Notes: generated by a model not told the origin, from the letters alone. DNA of 64,000 bases from Chitinispirillales bacterium (GCA_031254105.1 JAIRVB010000041.1:1-64000); one strand, 5' to 3'; numbered from the stretch's first letter, positions 9,449 to 18,692 are shown. A program made the numbers and translations.

Positions 9449-10576
9449 ATGCCTGACAATAATATGCACCCCTTTGAGGAACAAAACGGAGCGTTTGCCA
9501 GATTGCGCCAGGCTTACAGCGCCCTTGAGCAAACCAGGCCGCTTCGGGATTTGGGTCTCTCCACGATCATGGTGAACCACGATGTAAAAAATTATATGGC
9601 GGTTATCTCCGGTTACGCGGCTCTTTTGCTGAGATCAAAAACTCTTGAGGACAAGAGCCGCAGAATGATTGAAAATATGCTGCAGGCAGTGATCAAGCTG
9701 CAGGATTTTAATACCAGAGTTTTTGAAATATCTGGAGTAAACCAGCAGCGCGCAGCGCAGGTACTCGATCTTGGTTTGATTATAAGTTCCTGCGTTGATA
9801 CTCACTTTAGAGAGCAAAAACCGCGGTTCTCTCTGCAAAGCGTATCTCCGGAAAAATCTATTTTGATAGATGGCGATCATGAAAAATTGGAGCTCGCGTT
9901 CATAAATGCTTTTAATAATTCTTTGGAAGCAGACGCTAAAAATATTAATGTTAAGATTGCCGCTTATAATTCAACGGCTCTTATAGTTATAGAAGATGAT
10001 GGAGTTGGATGCTGCAGCCGGCAGTTCTCAAATCTGTTTAAGACGTTTTATACTACAAAACACAATGCAGGCGCGGGTCTTGGGCTATGTATAATGCGCT
10101 CGGTTATAGAAGCGCACGGCGGCGGCGTCAGTATTTATTCCAAAAATTTTCCGGATCAAAAACAGCATGGTTTATCTGTGCAGATCGTACTCCCTGTTAA
10201 TAAGAAGAGCGCTGTCACAGCGGTCAGGCCTGAAATCTTTCTGGCAAGAAAGGAACTGAATAACACTGCCGCTCTGCTCAAAAAATTTAAGAACTTGAGG
10301 ATCATTCCTCGCATAGTTGACAGCGCCGAAAATATCGAACTGTCAACGCAAAGTTCATCCGCCGGCACACTGGTAATTGCTTCAAACGTACTTGTTCCCG
10401 ATCTTGAGCGAGAATTTCGTGATAATCCCGCGGTAAAGTTTTTAATTGTAGAAGAACCATATGAGGAAGTTTTATTTGCCAAAGGTCATGGCAGTAACCG
10501 CGCCGAACATCTTTCCGAAGATTTTATTATACGCTATCTTTGCAATGAAGAACCTCCTTCCGTCGGCGGCGCGTGA
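9449..10576 (+). CDS. soluble sensor histidine kinase with unassigned C-terminal domain
   Basis: About 375 residues from ATG 9449; TTG at 9437 and ATG at 9464 are alternatives, and none has a good ribosome-binding site. The H-box is MVNHDVKNYMAVISGY. The ATPase half shows N-box FINAFNNSLEAD, G1 DDGVG and G2 GAGLGLCIM, so it should bind ATP. There is no transmembrane segment, so it acts in the cytoplasm, perhaps with partner sensors. The last ~125 residues follow the kinase core as a separate alpha/beta-looking segment; it lacks the receiver phospho-acceptor pattern, so I do not call it REC. It is transcribed away from the giant kinase. Confidence 0.8.
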   Translation: MPDNNMHPFEEQNGAFARLRQAYSALEQTRPLRDLGLSTIMVNHDVKNYMAVISGYAALLLRSKTLEDKSRRMIENMLQAVIKLQDFNTRVFEISGVNQQRAAQVLDLGLIISSCVDTHFREQKPRFSLQSVSPEKSILIDGDHEKLELAFINAFNNSLEADAKNINVKIAAYNSTALIVIEDDGVGCCSRQFSNLFKTFYTTKHNAGAGLGLCIMRSVIEAHGGGVSIYSKNFPDQKQHGLSVQIVLPVNKKSAVTAVRPEIFLARKELNNTAALLKKFKNLRIIPRIVDSAENIELSTQSSSAGTLVIASNVLVPDLEREFRDNPAVKFLIVEEPYEEVLFAKGHGSNRAEHLSEDFIIRYLCNEEPPSVGGA

Positions 10577-10707
10577 GGCGCTTTCACGGGTAAAACGGCA
10601 TAAGGGCGTTAAAGCTGTCTTTGTCTGCGGAATTCCGCGTCTCTTATCTCTTATGAGTATATTGTATCATTTGAAATCATCTTAAATTCTTGGAGGCATA
10701 TAATTTT

Positions 10708-11487
10708 ATGAAAAACAATGGAACAGAGACAGTAAGAATAATGCCCTGCCTTGATATGCAAAACGGGCGTGTGGTTAAAGGTATCCGGTTCGAAAATTTA
10801 CGCGACGCGGGCGACCCGGCTGAGTGCGCCGCCGCTTACTGCGAGGCAGGCGCGGATGAGATCGCGCTGCTTGACATAACAGCAACATTGGAGAAGCGCG
10901 CTACCATGCTTGAGGTGGTAAAGAGCGTGGCGGCTGTGGTCACCGTACCGTTTTCGGTCGGCGGCGGGATAAGCGATGTTTCTTCCGCGGAGGCGGTGCT
11001 TGAAGCGGGAGCGGATAAAATTTCTGTAAGCAGCGCCGCGTTTCGTAAACCTGAAGTAATCGCCGAAATGGTGAAAAAATTCGGTTCACAAAAGGTAATT
11101 GTCGCTGTTGACGCCGCTGTAAACGCCGGCATGAAGAGCGGCTACGAGGTGTACATTGACGGGGGCAAAACCGCCACCGGAAGCGACGCGGGAGAGTGGT
11201 TTAAAAAAATAGATGGATTCGGGGCGGGCGCGATACTTCCGACAAGTAAAACCGCGGACGGAGCTAAATGCGGTTACGCGCTGCCTTTGATACAGGCGGC
11301 GCGAAACGCGTCAAGCGCGGATATAATAGCTTCCGGAGGGGCGGGAACCCTCGAACATTTCAGAGAAGCCGCGGAAGCGGGGGCGTCGGCGCTTCTCGCG
11401 GCATCGGTTTTTCATTTTAAAATTATTGGTATACGCGAGGTTAAAGAGTATCTCAGGAACAATGGGATTAATGTGAGCGGGCGCTGA
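10708..11487 (+). CDS. hisF: imidazole glycerol phosphate synthase cyclase subunit HisF
   Basis: 259 residues, a TIM barrel of the HisA/HisF family. It converts PRFAR plus HisH-supplied ammonia to imidazole glycerol phosphate and AICAR in histidine synthesis. Both catalytic aspartates are present in context: MPCLDMQNGRVVKG at the start and VAVDAAVNAG mid-protein, and the phosphate-binding ends VGGGI and ASGGAG are intact. The usual LTSMDxDG block is changed to LPTSKTADGAKCGY, a divergent point. ATG at 10708 is preferred because GGAGG lies 11 bases upstream; the TTG at 10690 lies before it. It stands alone without hisH or hisA. Confidence 0.88.
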   Translation: MKNNGTETVRIMPCLDMQNGRVVKGIRFENLRDAGDPAECAAAYCEAGADEIALLDITATLEKRATMLEVVKSVAAVVTVPFSVGGGISDVSSAEAVLEAGADKISVSSAAFRKPEVIAEMVKKFGSQKVIVAVDAAVNAGMKSGYEVYIDGGKTATGSDAGEWFKKIDGFGAGAILPTSKTADGAKCGYALPLIQAARNASSADIIASGGAGTLEHFREAAEAGASALLAASVFHFKIIGIREVKEYLRNNGINVSGR

Positions 11488-11709
11488 TCGCAAATAGAAT
11501 TTCTTGCGCTTTGCGCGGCGGAGATATAGTTTATTTGATATGGGGTTAACCGATTATATAAGTTATCATTAACCCGCGGTATACGGAACCGTAAACAGCG
11601 CTTTTTTATAGTAAATATGCGGTACGGGTTATGTTTATTGGTTTTAAAACGCCCAAGCCTTACTCCCTGAGGCTTGATATAGGTAAAATAGGGGAAAAAG
11701 GAGAATACT

Positions 11710-12324
11710 ATGTCCCTGTTTATTAACAAATCCAAGCTCTCGGTTGTTATCGCCGCTGCGGTGGCAGCGTCACTTCTGTCTTTAAATTCCTGCGGCTCCA
11801 AACCCACTAAAACCCAGGCTGCCTCAGCTCGCGGCTTTGAGACAATTACCACTCCCGCTTCCGAGCTGGAGAAGGTAAAGAAGCACATGGAAGATAAATA
11901 CAATATTCCCTGCGGTATCGGCATAGGCGAGTCCTCCGATGAGATGGTTGCGCGCAGTATCTCCGCCGATGAAGCCAGAACAGATCTTGCAAAATCGATA
12001 GGCACGCAGGTTCAGCGCCTCAGCGAGTCTTATGCTCAAAATGTTGACAGTGAAGCGAAAAAAATATGGGAAGAGGTCGTGAGGCAGGTGTCAAATGAGC
12101 ATGTGCGCGGTTCGGCTGTTAAAGAATCTGTCGTTCAGTTTAATCCGCAGAACAACCGTTATAAAATATACTCTCTTGTTATTCTGAATCCTGAAATTTT
12201 CAAAAACGCTGTTCTTGACGCTGCAAGCAGTCAGGAAGAGTTTGAGCTGAGAGTCAAAAAGGATGAAATGCTTAAGAAGCTTGATACGGGCATTTCCGAA
12301 TATGACGCAAAGTACAGGAGGTGA
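11710..12324 (+). CDS. lipoprotein, first gene of an LPP20/CsgG-type envelope operon
   Basis: 204 residues with a lipoprotein signal: hydrophobic VVIAAAVAASLLSL then lipobox LNSC-G, so the mature protein starts at Cys28 and is membrane-anchored. The rest is soluble, with a helical DEARTDLAKSIGTQVQRL segment typical of LPP20-like proteins, in which similar segments recur in the next gene. GGAGAA precedes ATG 11710. Its 3' end supplies the AGGAGG that starts the next gene, so the two are translationally linked. Exact function unknown; LPP20-like proteins are known as outer-membrane or flagellar accessory proteins (FlgP-like) in other bacteria. Confidence 0.75.
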   Translation: MSLFINKSKLSVVIAAAVAASLLSLNSCGSKPTKTQAASARGFETITTPASELEKVKKHMEDKYNIPCGIGIGESSDEMVARSISADEARTDLAKSIGTQVQRLSESYAQNVDSEAKKIWEEVVRQVSNEHVRGSAVKESVVQFNPQNNRYKIYSLVILNPEIFKNAVLDAASSQEEFELRVKKDEMLKKLDTGISEYDAKYRR

Positions 12325-12331
12325 GTTTTCT

Positions 12332-13417
12332 GTGCCTAAAACAGGAACTGCTTTTTTAAGCTTTTTAATTGCGGTGACAGTTCTATCACCGCAATTGTCT
12401 TTTGGTCAAAAGCTTGCGCCTGATTGGGTAAATGATTCATGGCGCTCAATGAATTATCCTCAGGCGCAGTGGTATGTCGGGTTTTCGCAGGATAATTTGA
12501 GAACCGGATCGAGCATGGCGGAAGCGATAAGACGAGTTGAACACGACGCGAAAAAAAAGATGTCGGAAAGCATAACCGTCCGCATATCCGCCGCCTCTCA
12601 AACAAAAACAACAAGCAGCCAGACGCGCCAGGATGAAAAAGTCGCCGAAACTATCGGCAGGGACTATGAGCAGATAGTGCAGGCGTCTACAAACGCCGAG
12701 GTTGCCAGGGCGGAAACTTACTCCTGGCATGATAAGAAAAATAACAAAATATACGCGTTCGCGGCAGTCAAAAAATCACACCTCGCCTCCTACTACGTTT
12801 CAATGATAGAATCCGGTTTGAACGAAGCGCAGGCTGGTTTCGATATTGCTAAAGAGCTGGCCGAAAAGGGTAACAACAGAGAAGCGGCGGAGAGGATAGC
12901 CGAGAGCAAAAAGCGTATAGAGCCGCTTTTTTATTACAGAGACCTGCTTTTAGCGGTAGATACTAAAGACGGCCTCAAACGCTCTCAGTCTGAACGCATT
13001 AACCGGCTTTTGAGGCAGATTGACGAAGCGCAAGCCGGAGTTCGCGATGAGATGTTTGTATATGTAAGCGCCGCCGCGGGATGCGGGGGCGAAGAGTGCG
13101 GTTCTGTTGTTCCCGCGTTGGAGACTCTTCTCACTGAAAATAACTGCCGTATCGCTCAGAATGAGGAAGAGGCTGGTTTTATTCTGAGAATAGACGCAAA
13201 AATTGTAAATGTCCGCGCTGCCGGCGCTTTTCACTATTGTAACGCGCAGGTGAGAGTGGAGTTGATCAATACAAAAACCGGTAAAAACGAAACCTTAATC
13301 ACCATAAACGGGCCAAAAGAGGGTGGTGTTAACGCACAGGCTGCCGCTCAGCTTGCGCTTAGAACCGCGGTTCCGGATGTTTGGGCTAAAATTAAAGATA
13401 AGATTGTGGTGAATTAA
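12332..13417 (+). CDS. secreted LPP20-like envelope protein
   Basis: 361 residues from GTG 12332. This start is chosen because AGGAGG at 12316-12321 overlaps the preceding stop and because it yields a clean signal peptide (PKTGTAFLSFLIAVTVL, then SPQLSFGQ). Residues ~30-160 look like an LPP20 domain (WYVGFSQ, then a long helix and YAFAAVKKS). A helical linker follows, then a C-terminal alpha/beta part with FVYVSAAAGCGGEECGS and FILRIDAKIV, resembling the LpoB/CsgG-like fold. Upstream in-frame codons from 12263 overlap the lipoprotein gene and are not needed. Probably acts in the periplasm or outer membrane with its two neighbours. Confidence 0.75.
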   Translation: MPKTGTAFLSFLIAVTVLSPQLSFGQKLAPDWVNDSWRSMNYPQAQWYVGFSQDNLRTGSSMAEAIRRVEHDAKKKMSESITVRISAASQTKTTSSQTRQDEKVAETIGRDYEQIVQASTNAEVARAETYSWHDKKNNKIYAFAAVKKSHLASYYVSMIESGLNEAQAGFDIAKELAEKGNNREAAERIAESKKRIEPLFYYRDLLLAVDTKDGLKRSQSERINRLLRQIDEAQAGVRDEMFVYVSAAAGCGGEECGSVVPALETLLTENNCRIAQNEEEAGFILRIDAKIVNVRAAGAFHYCNAQVRVELINTKTGKNETLITINGPKEGGVNAQAAAQLALRTAVPDVWAKIKDKIVVN

Positions 13418-13545
13418 CGGTATAAGGTGAAGAAGATGGAGAGGCGGATACGCGGGGCCCGCCTATATAATTATTGAGAAACAGGGCGCGGACAGGCTTG
13501 TGTGTTTGCCAAAATACGTACGTATCTGGAGAATATGGAGAAAAA

Positions 13546-14502
13546 ATGAAAAAACTAATGTTAACGGTGCTTGCATTTTGCTGTTTAGCGTTTAGCCAGG
13601 ATAAACAGAAAGTGGCCGTTTATATAGTAAACAAGGAGCCGAAAGGTTCCAAGATAAACTACAGAGTTTTAACTTCTAAACTTGTAGAATCAATCTCCCA
13701 GGGAAGCGCCTGTTTGGCGGTTGACCATACCGTGGAGATACTTAATGAACTAAAAAAGGATAACCGCGGCGATATTCCCGATGAACATCAGATAAAGTTT
13801 ATCGGCAGGATGCTTAAGGCGCATTATTTCTGCATGTTGGAGGTAACTCCTATAAATCCAAAGGCAAAAAAAGGCGATGCTTACAGTTTCAGCGTACGTT
13901 TAGTTGATGCCGCGACCGGAAGCGTTGTAAACTCAGCCTCAGCCGCGGCGACAAGAGATCAAAAAGATATTAATGAAAGTGTTATGCGTCTTGGACGGCA
14001 GGTGACACGTTATATTGAGGTGACAAAACTTGCCGCCGAAGCTCAGCAGCTGTCAAAACCGGAAGTTTCCGCTGCCAAAGTGGCGGATAAACCTAAAATT
14101 GCCGTTTACGTTGCCGGAGGTATGGAAGAGAACGCAAAGAGGATTGTGGCGGCAAATATAATTGACGGACTTGTCAACAGCGGCTCTTACCGTATGATAG
14201 AACGTTCTGATGACTTTCTTGACGAGTTAACTAAAGAGCAGCAGAAACAGCGCGATGGTTCTGTGGATGAAAAGCAGATAGTAAGCCTTGGCAGGCAGGC
14301 AGGCGCTCAGTTTATCTGTATAACGGATGTAACGAGCGCGTTTGGCAAAAGTCAGGTATCTGCCCGTATAGTTGACGTTATGACCGCTGATGTTGTAGCG
14401 TCCGGCGTGTCTAACGTATCTGTGGATTCTATGGATGACCTTATAAAGGCTTCCGCGGAAGTTGTTGACAGGTTACTTGGCAAAAGGCCAAGGTCTAAGT
14501 AA
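13546..14502 (+). CDS. secreted protein with two CsgG/LpoB-like domains
   Basis: 318 residues from ATG 13546, preceded by TGGAGA. The signal peptide is MKKLMLTVLAFCCLAFSQ. The mature protein contains two related halves: KVAVYIVNKE...LGRQVTRYI and KIAVYVAGGM...VVDRLLGKRP. Each has the pattern AVY-V, a helix, SGSYRMIERSD-type strand, LGRQAGAQFICI-type helix and strand, and VRLVDAATGSVV-type strand, as in CsgG/HfaB and LpoB-like proteins. An upstream in-frame ORF extension to 13474 lacks a signal peptide and is rejected as start. It is the third gene of the envelope operon; the function is inferred only at the level of outer-membrane assembly or scaffold. Confidence 0.75.
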   Translation: MKKLMLTVLAFCCLAFSQDKQKVAVYIVNKEPKGSKINYRVLTSKLVESISQGSACLAVDHTVEILNELKKDNRGDIPDEHQIKFIGRMLKAHYFCMLEVTPINPKAKKGDAYSFSVRLVDAATGSVVNSASAAATRDQKDINESVMRLGRQVTRYIEVTKLAAEAQQLSKPEVSAAKVADKPKIAVYVAGGMEENAKRIVAANIIDGLVNSGSYRMIERSDDFLDELTKEQQKQRDGSVDEKQIVSLGRQAGAQFICITDVTSAFGKSQVSARIVDVMTADVVASGVSNVSVDSMDDLIKASAEVVDRLLGKRPRSK

Positions 14503-14558
14503 CTTTCAGGAATGGATGTTTGCGCGCAAGTAGTCTGAAAAGAGCTTTGTTAATACAT

Positions 14559-14632
14559 AAATAATAATGCGGAATGCAGAAATGTTAAACCCCGGTGTTT
14601 TATTTCTGCATTTCGCGTTCTGTATTATTATT
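14559..14632. repeat. dispersed inverted-repeat element, copy 1
   Basis: Left arm AATAATAATGCGGAATGCAG at 14560-14579 plus AAAT; right arm ATTTCTGCATTTCGCG at 14602-14617 continuing to TATTATTATTTT. The interior is about 18 bases. It lies 60 bases after a stop codon and upstream of the EF-G gene. Confidence 0.8.
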
Positions 14633-14732
14633 TTAAAGTTAAATTCTGTACATACAATGAGCCAGTACATCTGACTGTTGCAGGGCCGATGGAATAAGCG
14701 TCCCGGTAATCACAGTTAAAAAAGGAGAAGTG

Positions 14733-16817
14733 ATGAAGAAATATGACGCGAGTTCCATTCGCAATGTTTGTTTAATTTCTCACGGCGGCGTAGGTAAGAC
14801 CACTCTTCTCGAAGCGGCCTGTTTTACAGCCGGGGCCACCTCAAAAATGGGTAAAGTAACTGCCGGTTCAAGTAACTTTGACACCCGGGCGGATGAAAAA
14901 GAGCGCAAAATGACTATAACTACTCATATTGGGTTTTGTGAGTGGATGGGTAATAAAATAAACTTCCTTGACACACCGGGATTTCTTGACTATCTCGGAG
15001 AAGCGCGCTCCGCTTTGAAAGTAACGGAAACCGCGATAGTTCTTATAGACGCGGTTGACGGAATTCAGGTAGGTACCGAGCTTGTATCGCGCTACGTTGA
15101 TGAAGTAGAGATTGATAAACTATTCTTTGTAAACAGCATGGATAAAGAATCGGCTGACTTTGACCGCATACTTTCCATAATAAGGGATACTTACGGATCA
15201 TCGGCTGCCGCGCTTACCATTCCCATCGGCGCGGGCGCTGACTTCAAAGGCGTTATTGATTTAGTCGCCAAAGAGGCGTTTGAGTATACAAGAGAAGGGA
15301 ATGGTTCTCCAAAGAAGATCGATGTTCCGGCGGATATGAAAGACAAGGTAGAAACGTTCCGCCTCGCTCTTATGGAATCGGTTGCCGAAACTGATGAAGA
15401 GTTGATGAACAGGTATTTTGAGAACGGAGAACTCACTGACGAAGAGCTGCGTTTGGGGCTTGCCAAAAGCGTACTTGCCGGATCGGTTTTTCCGGTGCTT
15501 GCGGGAAGCGCTGTCTTGAATATGGGCGTTGACCAGCTTCTTACTAAAATTGTCAACCTTTGCCCTGCCGCCTCCTCACGCGCCGAAATTGAGGTGATTG
15601 AGAATGATGAGCAAAAAAAAATTCCCTGTAAAGAGGATGGGCCCGCGCTGTCTTTTGTTTTCAAGACAATCTCCGAGGAGCATCTGGGCGAACTCAACCT
15701 TGTAAGAGTTTTCAGCGGCAAAATCGCAACCGGAAATGAACTTCAAAATATTGGCCGGCAGAGTATCGAACGGATCGGCAACATGTATTTCATACGCGGA
15801 AAAGAGAGAAGGGATACCACTGAGGTTGGCGCCGGAGATATCGCCGGTCTTCTTAAACTCAAAGACACTCATACAAACGACTCGCTTGTCGATAAATCCG
15901 TTAAATACAAAATCGCTCCTGTCATCTTTCCCGAACCTCTTGTCCGTGTCGCTGTCAGCGCTAAAGTAAAAGGTGACGAAGACAAAATCGCTGTTGGTAT
16001 CGCAAAGCTTAACGAAGAGGATAAAGGCTTTACCTATAAGTATCATACCGATATCCATCAGTCAATACTCAGCGCTATGGGAGATATTCAGCTTGAGGTG
16101 ATACTTGACAATTTGAAGAACCGTTTTAAAGTTGAGGTAGAGCGTAAATCTCCCAAAATTTCCTATAGGGAAACTATCACAAAGCCTGTAAAATATGTTG
16201 AGTACACTCATAAAAAACAGAGCGGGGGAGCGGGACAGTATGCCCGCGTGTTTATTGATCTTGAACCGGTGGCGCGAGGGAGCGGTTATGAGTTCTGGGA
16301 TAAAATCGTTGGCGGCGTAATTGATCAGCCGCTGCGGCCGAGCGTTGACAAAGGAATAAGAGCGAAGCTTGAGGAAGGTATTATTGCCGGTTACCCGATA
16401 GTTGATATAAAAGTATCTCTTGTTGATGGAAAAACACATCCGGTAGATTCAAAGGATGTAGCGTTTCAAATTGCCGGCCGCGAAGTTTTTAAGAAAGCGT
16501 TTGAAATGGCCGCTCCGGTTTTGCTTGAGCCTGTGGTAGAGCTCAAGGTATCCGTTCCGCCGGAGTATACGGGTGATATAATGGGTGACCTCTCTTCACG
16601 GCGCGGAAAAATCGGCGGCATGGAGCAGACCGGAAAACTTGAAAACATAACAGCAAAAGTGCCGGAGGTGGAGGTGCAGAACTACTCAAGTTCTTTGCGT
16701 TCGCTAACTCAGGGAAGAGGTTTTTACTCAAAAGCATTCTCCCATTATGAACAGGTTCCGGCGGAACAGGCTAAGAAAATTATTGAAAGCTATAAAGCGG
16801 AAGCTGCGGGGGATTGA
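14733..16817 (+). CDS. fusA: elongation factor G paralogue (EF-G2 type GTPase)
   Basis: 694 residues with full EF-G architecture: GTPase domain, domain II, III, IV and V. G1 is SHGGVGKTT (residues 16-24), G3 is DTPGFLDY. G2 reads RKMTI where standard EF-G has RGITI, and G4 reads NSMD where NKMD is expected, so this is a divergent paralogue rather than the main translocase. Known EF-G2-like proteins take on accessory roles in translocation or ribosome recycling, or lack strong GTPase activity; which applies here cannot be told. No ribosomal protein genes adjoin, supporting the paralogue view. ATG 14733 with GGAG five bases upstream is preferred to GTG 14730. Confidence 0.85.
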   Translation: MKKYDASSIRNVCLISHGGVGKTTLLEAACFTAGATSKMGKVTAGSSNFDTRADEKERKMTITTHIGFCEWMGNKINFLDTPGFLDYLGEARSALKVTETAIVLIDAVDGIQVGTELVSRYVDEVEIDKLFFVNSMDKESADFDRILSIIRDTYGSSAAALTIPIGAGADFKGVIDLVAKEAFEYTREGNGSPKKIDVPADMKDKVETFRLALMESVAETDEELMNRYFENGELTDEELRLGLAKSVLAGSVFPVLAGSAVLNMGVDQLLTKIVNLCPAASSRAEIEVIENDEQKKIPCKEDGPALSFVFKTISEEHLGELNLVRVFSGKIATGNELQNIGRQSIERIGNMYFIRGKERRDTTEVGAGDIAGLLKLKDTHTNDSLVDKSVKYKIAPVIFPEPLVRVAVSAKVKGDEDKIAVGIAKLNEEDKGFTYKYHTDIHQSILSAMGDIQLEVILDNLKNRFKVEVERKSPKISYRETITKPVKYVEYTHKKQSGGAGQYARVFIDLEPVARGSGYEFWDKIVGGVIDQPLRPSVDKGIRAKLEEGIIAGYPIVDIKVSLVDGKTHPVDSKDVAFQIAGREVFKKAFEMAAPVLLEPVVELKVSVPPEYTGDIMGDLSSRRGKIGGMEQTGKLENITAKVPEVEVQNYSSSLRSLTQGRGFYSKAFSHYEQVPAEQAKKIIESYKAEAAGD

Positions 16818-16872
16818 TGAGAGTGGGGATTGGGATAGATATAAGGGGGGAAGTCTCCCCCTGACTGCGACT

Positions 16873-16910
16873 TTTAATAAGTTGAACAAAAAGACGTTCA
16901 ACTTATTAAA
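16873..16910. repeat. 15-bp perfect hairpin after the EF-G gene
   Basis: TTTAATAAGTTGAAC and its exact reverse complement GTTCAACTTATTAAA are separated by 8 bases. It sits 56 bases after the EF-G stop. It may act as a terminator or mRNA stabiliser, but no U-tract follows. Confidence 0.6.
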
Positions 16911-17109
16911 ATTCTCCGTCACCCCCTCTGCGGGGACACCCCGCAACGCCCCGTCACCTTATCCCCCCAACCCCCCAAGGGGGCTAAAGAAGGATAAGAG
17001 CAAGATTAAGATATAAGCCCTGTAAAAATGAGCGGCGGTAATGATTTGGCTGGCTAAAGAAGGATAAAAGCAAGATTAAGGTATAAGAGCAGGAACAAGA
17101 TTCTTGTAA

Positions 17110-17128
17110 GGGCGGCAGCCTGCCGCCC
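17110..17128. repeat. short GC palindrome, GGGCGGCAG family
   Basis: GGGCGGCAG, one base, CTGCCGCCC: a 9-bp perfect stem. A degraded relative lies near 21096 (GGGCGGCAGGCTGCC). Confidence 0.55.
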
Positions 17129-17217
17129 GCATACGCATCATGTGCGGATATGCGGGGATGATCCGGTATAAGAGCAGCCTGCGGCTGTCCTCTTTATTAA
17201 AGAAGGAGAAAGTGAAT

Positions 17218-18279
17218 ATGACCCGGCTAAAAACAATTGAATGGAACAGCGGCAGCGGCTGCGTCCGTATGATAGACCAGACGCTTCTGCCTGAGCGGAT
17301 TCTCTATCTTGACATAACAACAATAGAGCAGATGCATGAAGCTATAAAAATACTCAGAGTCAGAGGCGCTCCCGCCATAGGCATTGCCGCCGCGTTTGGG
17401 CTTTATCTTGGAGTGCGTGTTTTTCCGGACAGCGCTGGCAGAGGTGAATTCCTGGCTCACATGGAAAACCGCGCTGATTATCTGGCAGGTGCCAGGCCTA
17501 CAGCTGTTAATCTCTTTTGGGCTCTTGACCGTATGAAAAAAGCAGCCCATGAGTATACAGGCGCGCAAGACGCGGCTGCGGTCAAAAAACGTCTTTTCGA
17601 TGAAGCCTGTCTTATTCTTGAAGAAGATAGAAAAATGTGCCGCGCTATAGGAGAGGCGGGTTTTGAGCTGCTTGGAGATAAACGCCGCGTACTTACTCAC
17701 TGCAACGCGGGCGGACTTGCCGCAAGTGAGTTCGGAACCGCTCTGGCGCCTGTTTACGTAGGGCAGGAGAAGGGCGCAAAGTTTAAAGTCTTTGCCGATG
17801 AGACAAGACCGCTTCTTCAGGGAGCGCGTATTACAGCTTTAGAGCTCAGTGAGGCTGGAATTGACGTAACTGTAATCTGCGACAATATGGCCGCGACTGT
17901 CATGGTTTCCGGTTCTGTTGAAGCATGTATTGTCGGCGCTGACCGCATTGCCGCAAACGGCGATACCGCAAACAAAATCGGTACCTATGGAGTTGCGCTT
18001 ATTGCCGCCGCGCACGGAATACCGTTTTATGTCGCCGCGCCCTCCTCTACATTCGACCTTACAATACCTGACGGCTCTCACATACCCATAGAGGAACGGG
18101 GCAGGGAAGAGGTGGCTGTTTGGGGTTCAAAAAAAACCGTTCCTGATGGCGTCTCCGTATTTAACCCCTCTTTTGATGTAACGCCAAACATATTAATATC
18201 AGCTATTATTACTGAAAAAGGGGTTATTGAGCCGCCGTTTACAGAGAATATTAACAGTATACTAAGTTCAACAAAATAA
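17218..18279 (+). CDS. mtnA: S-methyl-5-thioribose-1-phosphate isomerase
   Basis: 353 residues from ATG 17218, chosen because AAGGAG lies just upstream and the N-terminus MTRLKTIEWN matches the family. It isomerises 5-methylthioribose 1-phosphate to the ribulose form in methionine salvage (cytoplasm). Motifs: RGAPAIGIAAAFG, the catalytic-Cys loop LTHCNAGGLA and the Asp loop VGADRIAANGDTANKIGTY, then FYVAAPSSTFD. These separate it from the related eIF2B alpha-like proteins. No other salvage genes are adjacent, so it may also act on ribose-type substrates (inference). Confidence 0.93.
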   Translation: MTRLKTIEWNSGSGCVRMIDQTLLPERILYLDITTIEQMHEAIKILRVRGAPAIGIAAAFGLYLGVRVFPDSAGRGEFLAHMENRADYLAGARPTAVNLFWALDRMKKAAHEYTGAQDAAAVKKRLFDEACLILEEDRKMCRAIGEAGFELLGDKRRVLTHCNAGGLAASEFGTALAPVYVGQEKGAKFKVFADETRPLLQGARITALELSEAGIDVTVICDNMAATVMVSGSVEACIVGADRIAANGDTANKIGTYGVALIAAAHGIPFYVAAPSSTFDLTIPDGSHIPIEERGREEVAVWGSKKTVPDGVSVFNPSFDVTPNILISAIITEKGVIEPPFTENINSILSSTK

Positions 18280-18301
18280 ACTTTACCGAAAGGATAATCT
18301 C

Positions 18302-18655
18302 ATGTCTCAAAATTTAAGCGCCGCCGTAAGCGCGCCGCCAACCGCGTCAGGAGAATCTAAATTTGACGGAAAAGTACTCTCTTATCTCGGCTGGAGTATT
18401 TTGGCGGGCTTGATAACAATATGTACTTTTGGAATTTGTTTCCCGTGGGCGTTTTGCTTATTTTACAGCTGGAAAACAAGCAGTACGGTTATTAATGGAA
18501 AACGGTTAAAGTTTAATGGTTCCGGCGGTAGTTTATTTGTAAATTGGATAAAGTGGTGGCTGCTGTGCATAGTAACTTTAGGTATCTATAGTTTTTGGTT
18601 ATTTGTCGCTTTCGAAAAGTGGAAAGTAAAGAATACAACTTTTGTTGATGAATAA
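18302..18655 (+). CDS. small DUF898-like membrane protein
   Basis: 117 residues with a polar N-terminus (about 20 residues) and two hydrophobic stretches: ILAGLITICTFGICFPWAFC and WWLLCIVTLGIYSFWLFVA. Between them lies WKTSSTVINGKRLKFNGSGG, the DUF898/YjgN-like signature. AAAGGA precedes ATG 18302. It follows mtnA by 22 bases and may be co-transcribed. Function unknown in the family. Confidence 0.7.
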   Translation: MSQNLSAAVSAPPTASGESKFDGKVLSYLGWSILAGLITICTFGICFPWAFCLFYSWKTSSTVINGKRLKFNGSGGSLFVNWIKWWLLCIVTLGIYSFWLFVAFEKWKVKNTTFVDE

Positions 18656-18692
18656 TAATATAATTGATCTGTTTGGAAAAAGTTTACTGTTG

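Larger units (their letters stand above)
16818..17217. other. repeat-rich intergenic region before mtnA
   Basis: About 400 bases without a credible gene. It holds a 15-bp perfect hairpin (16873-16910), a C-rich stretch with many runs of C and GGGG, a duplicated segment GCTAAAGAAGGATAAGAGCA (about 16984 and, with one change, about 17053), and a GGGCGGCAG palindrome (17110-17128). No SAM-type riboswitch motif was recognised ahead of mtnA. Confidence 0.5.

Noticed and set aside
16985-17210. SAM-type riboswitch ahead of mtnA
   Set aside because: No P1-P4 consensus was seen; the region is made of short direct repeats and C-rich runs.
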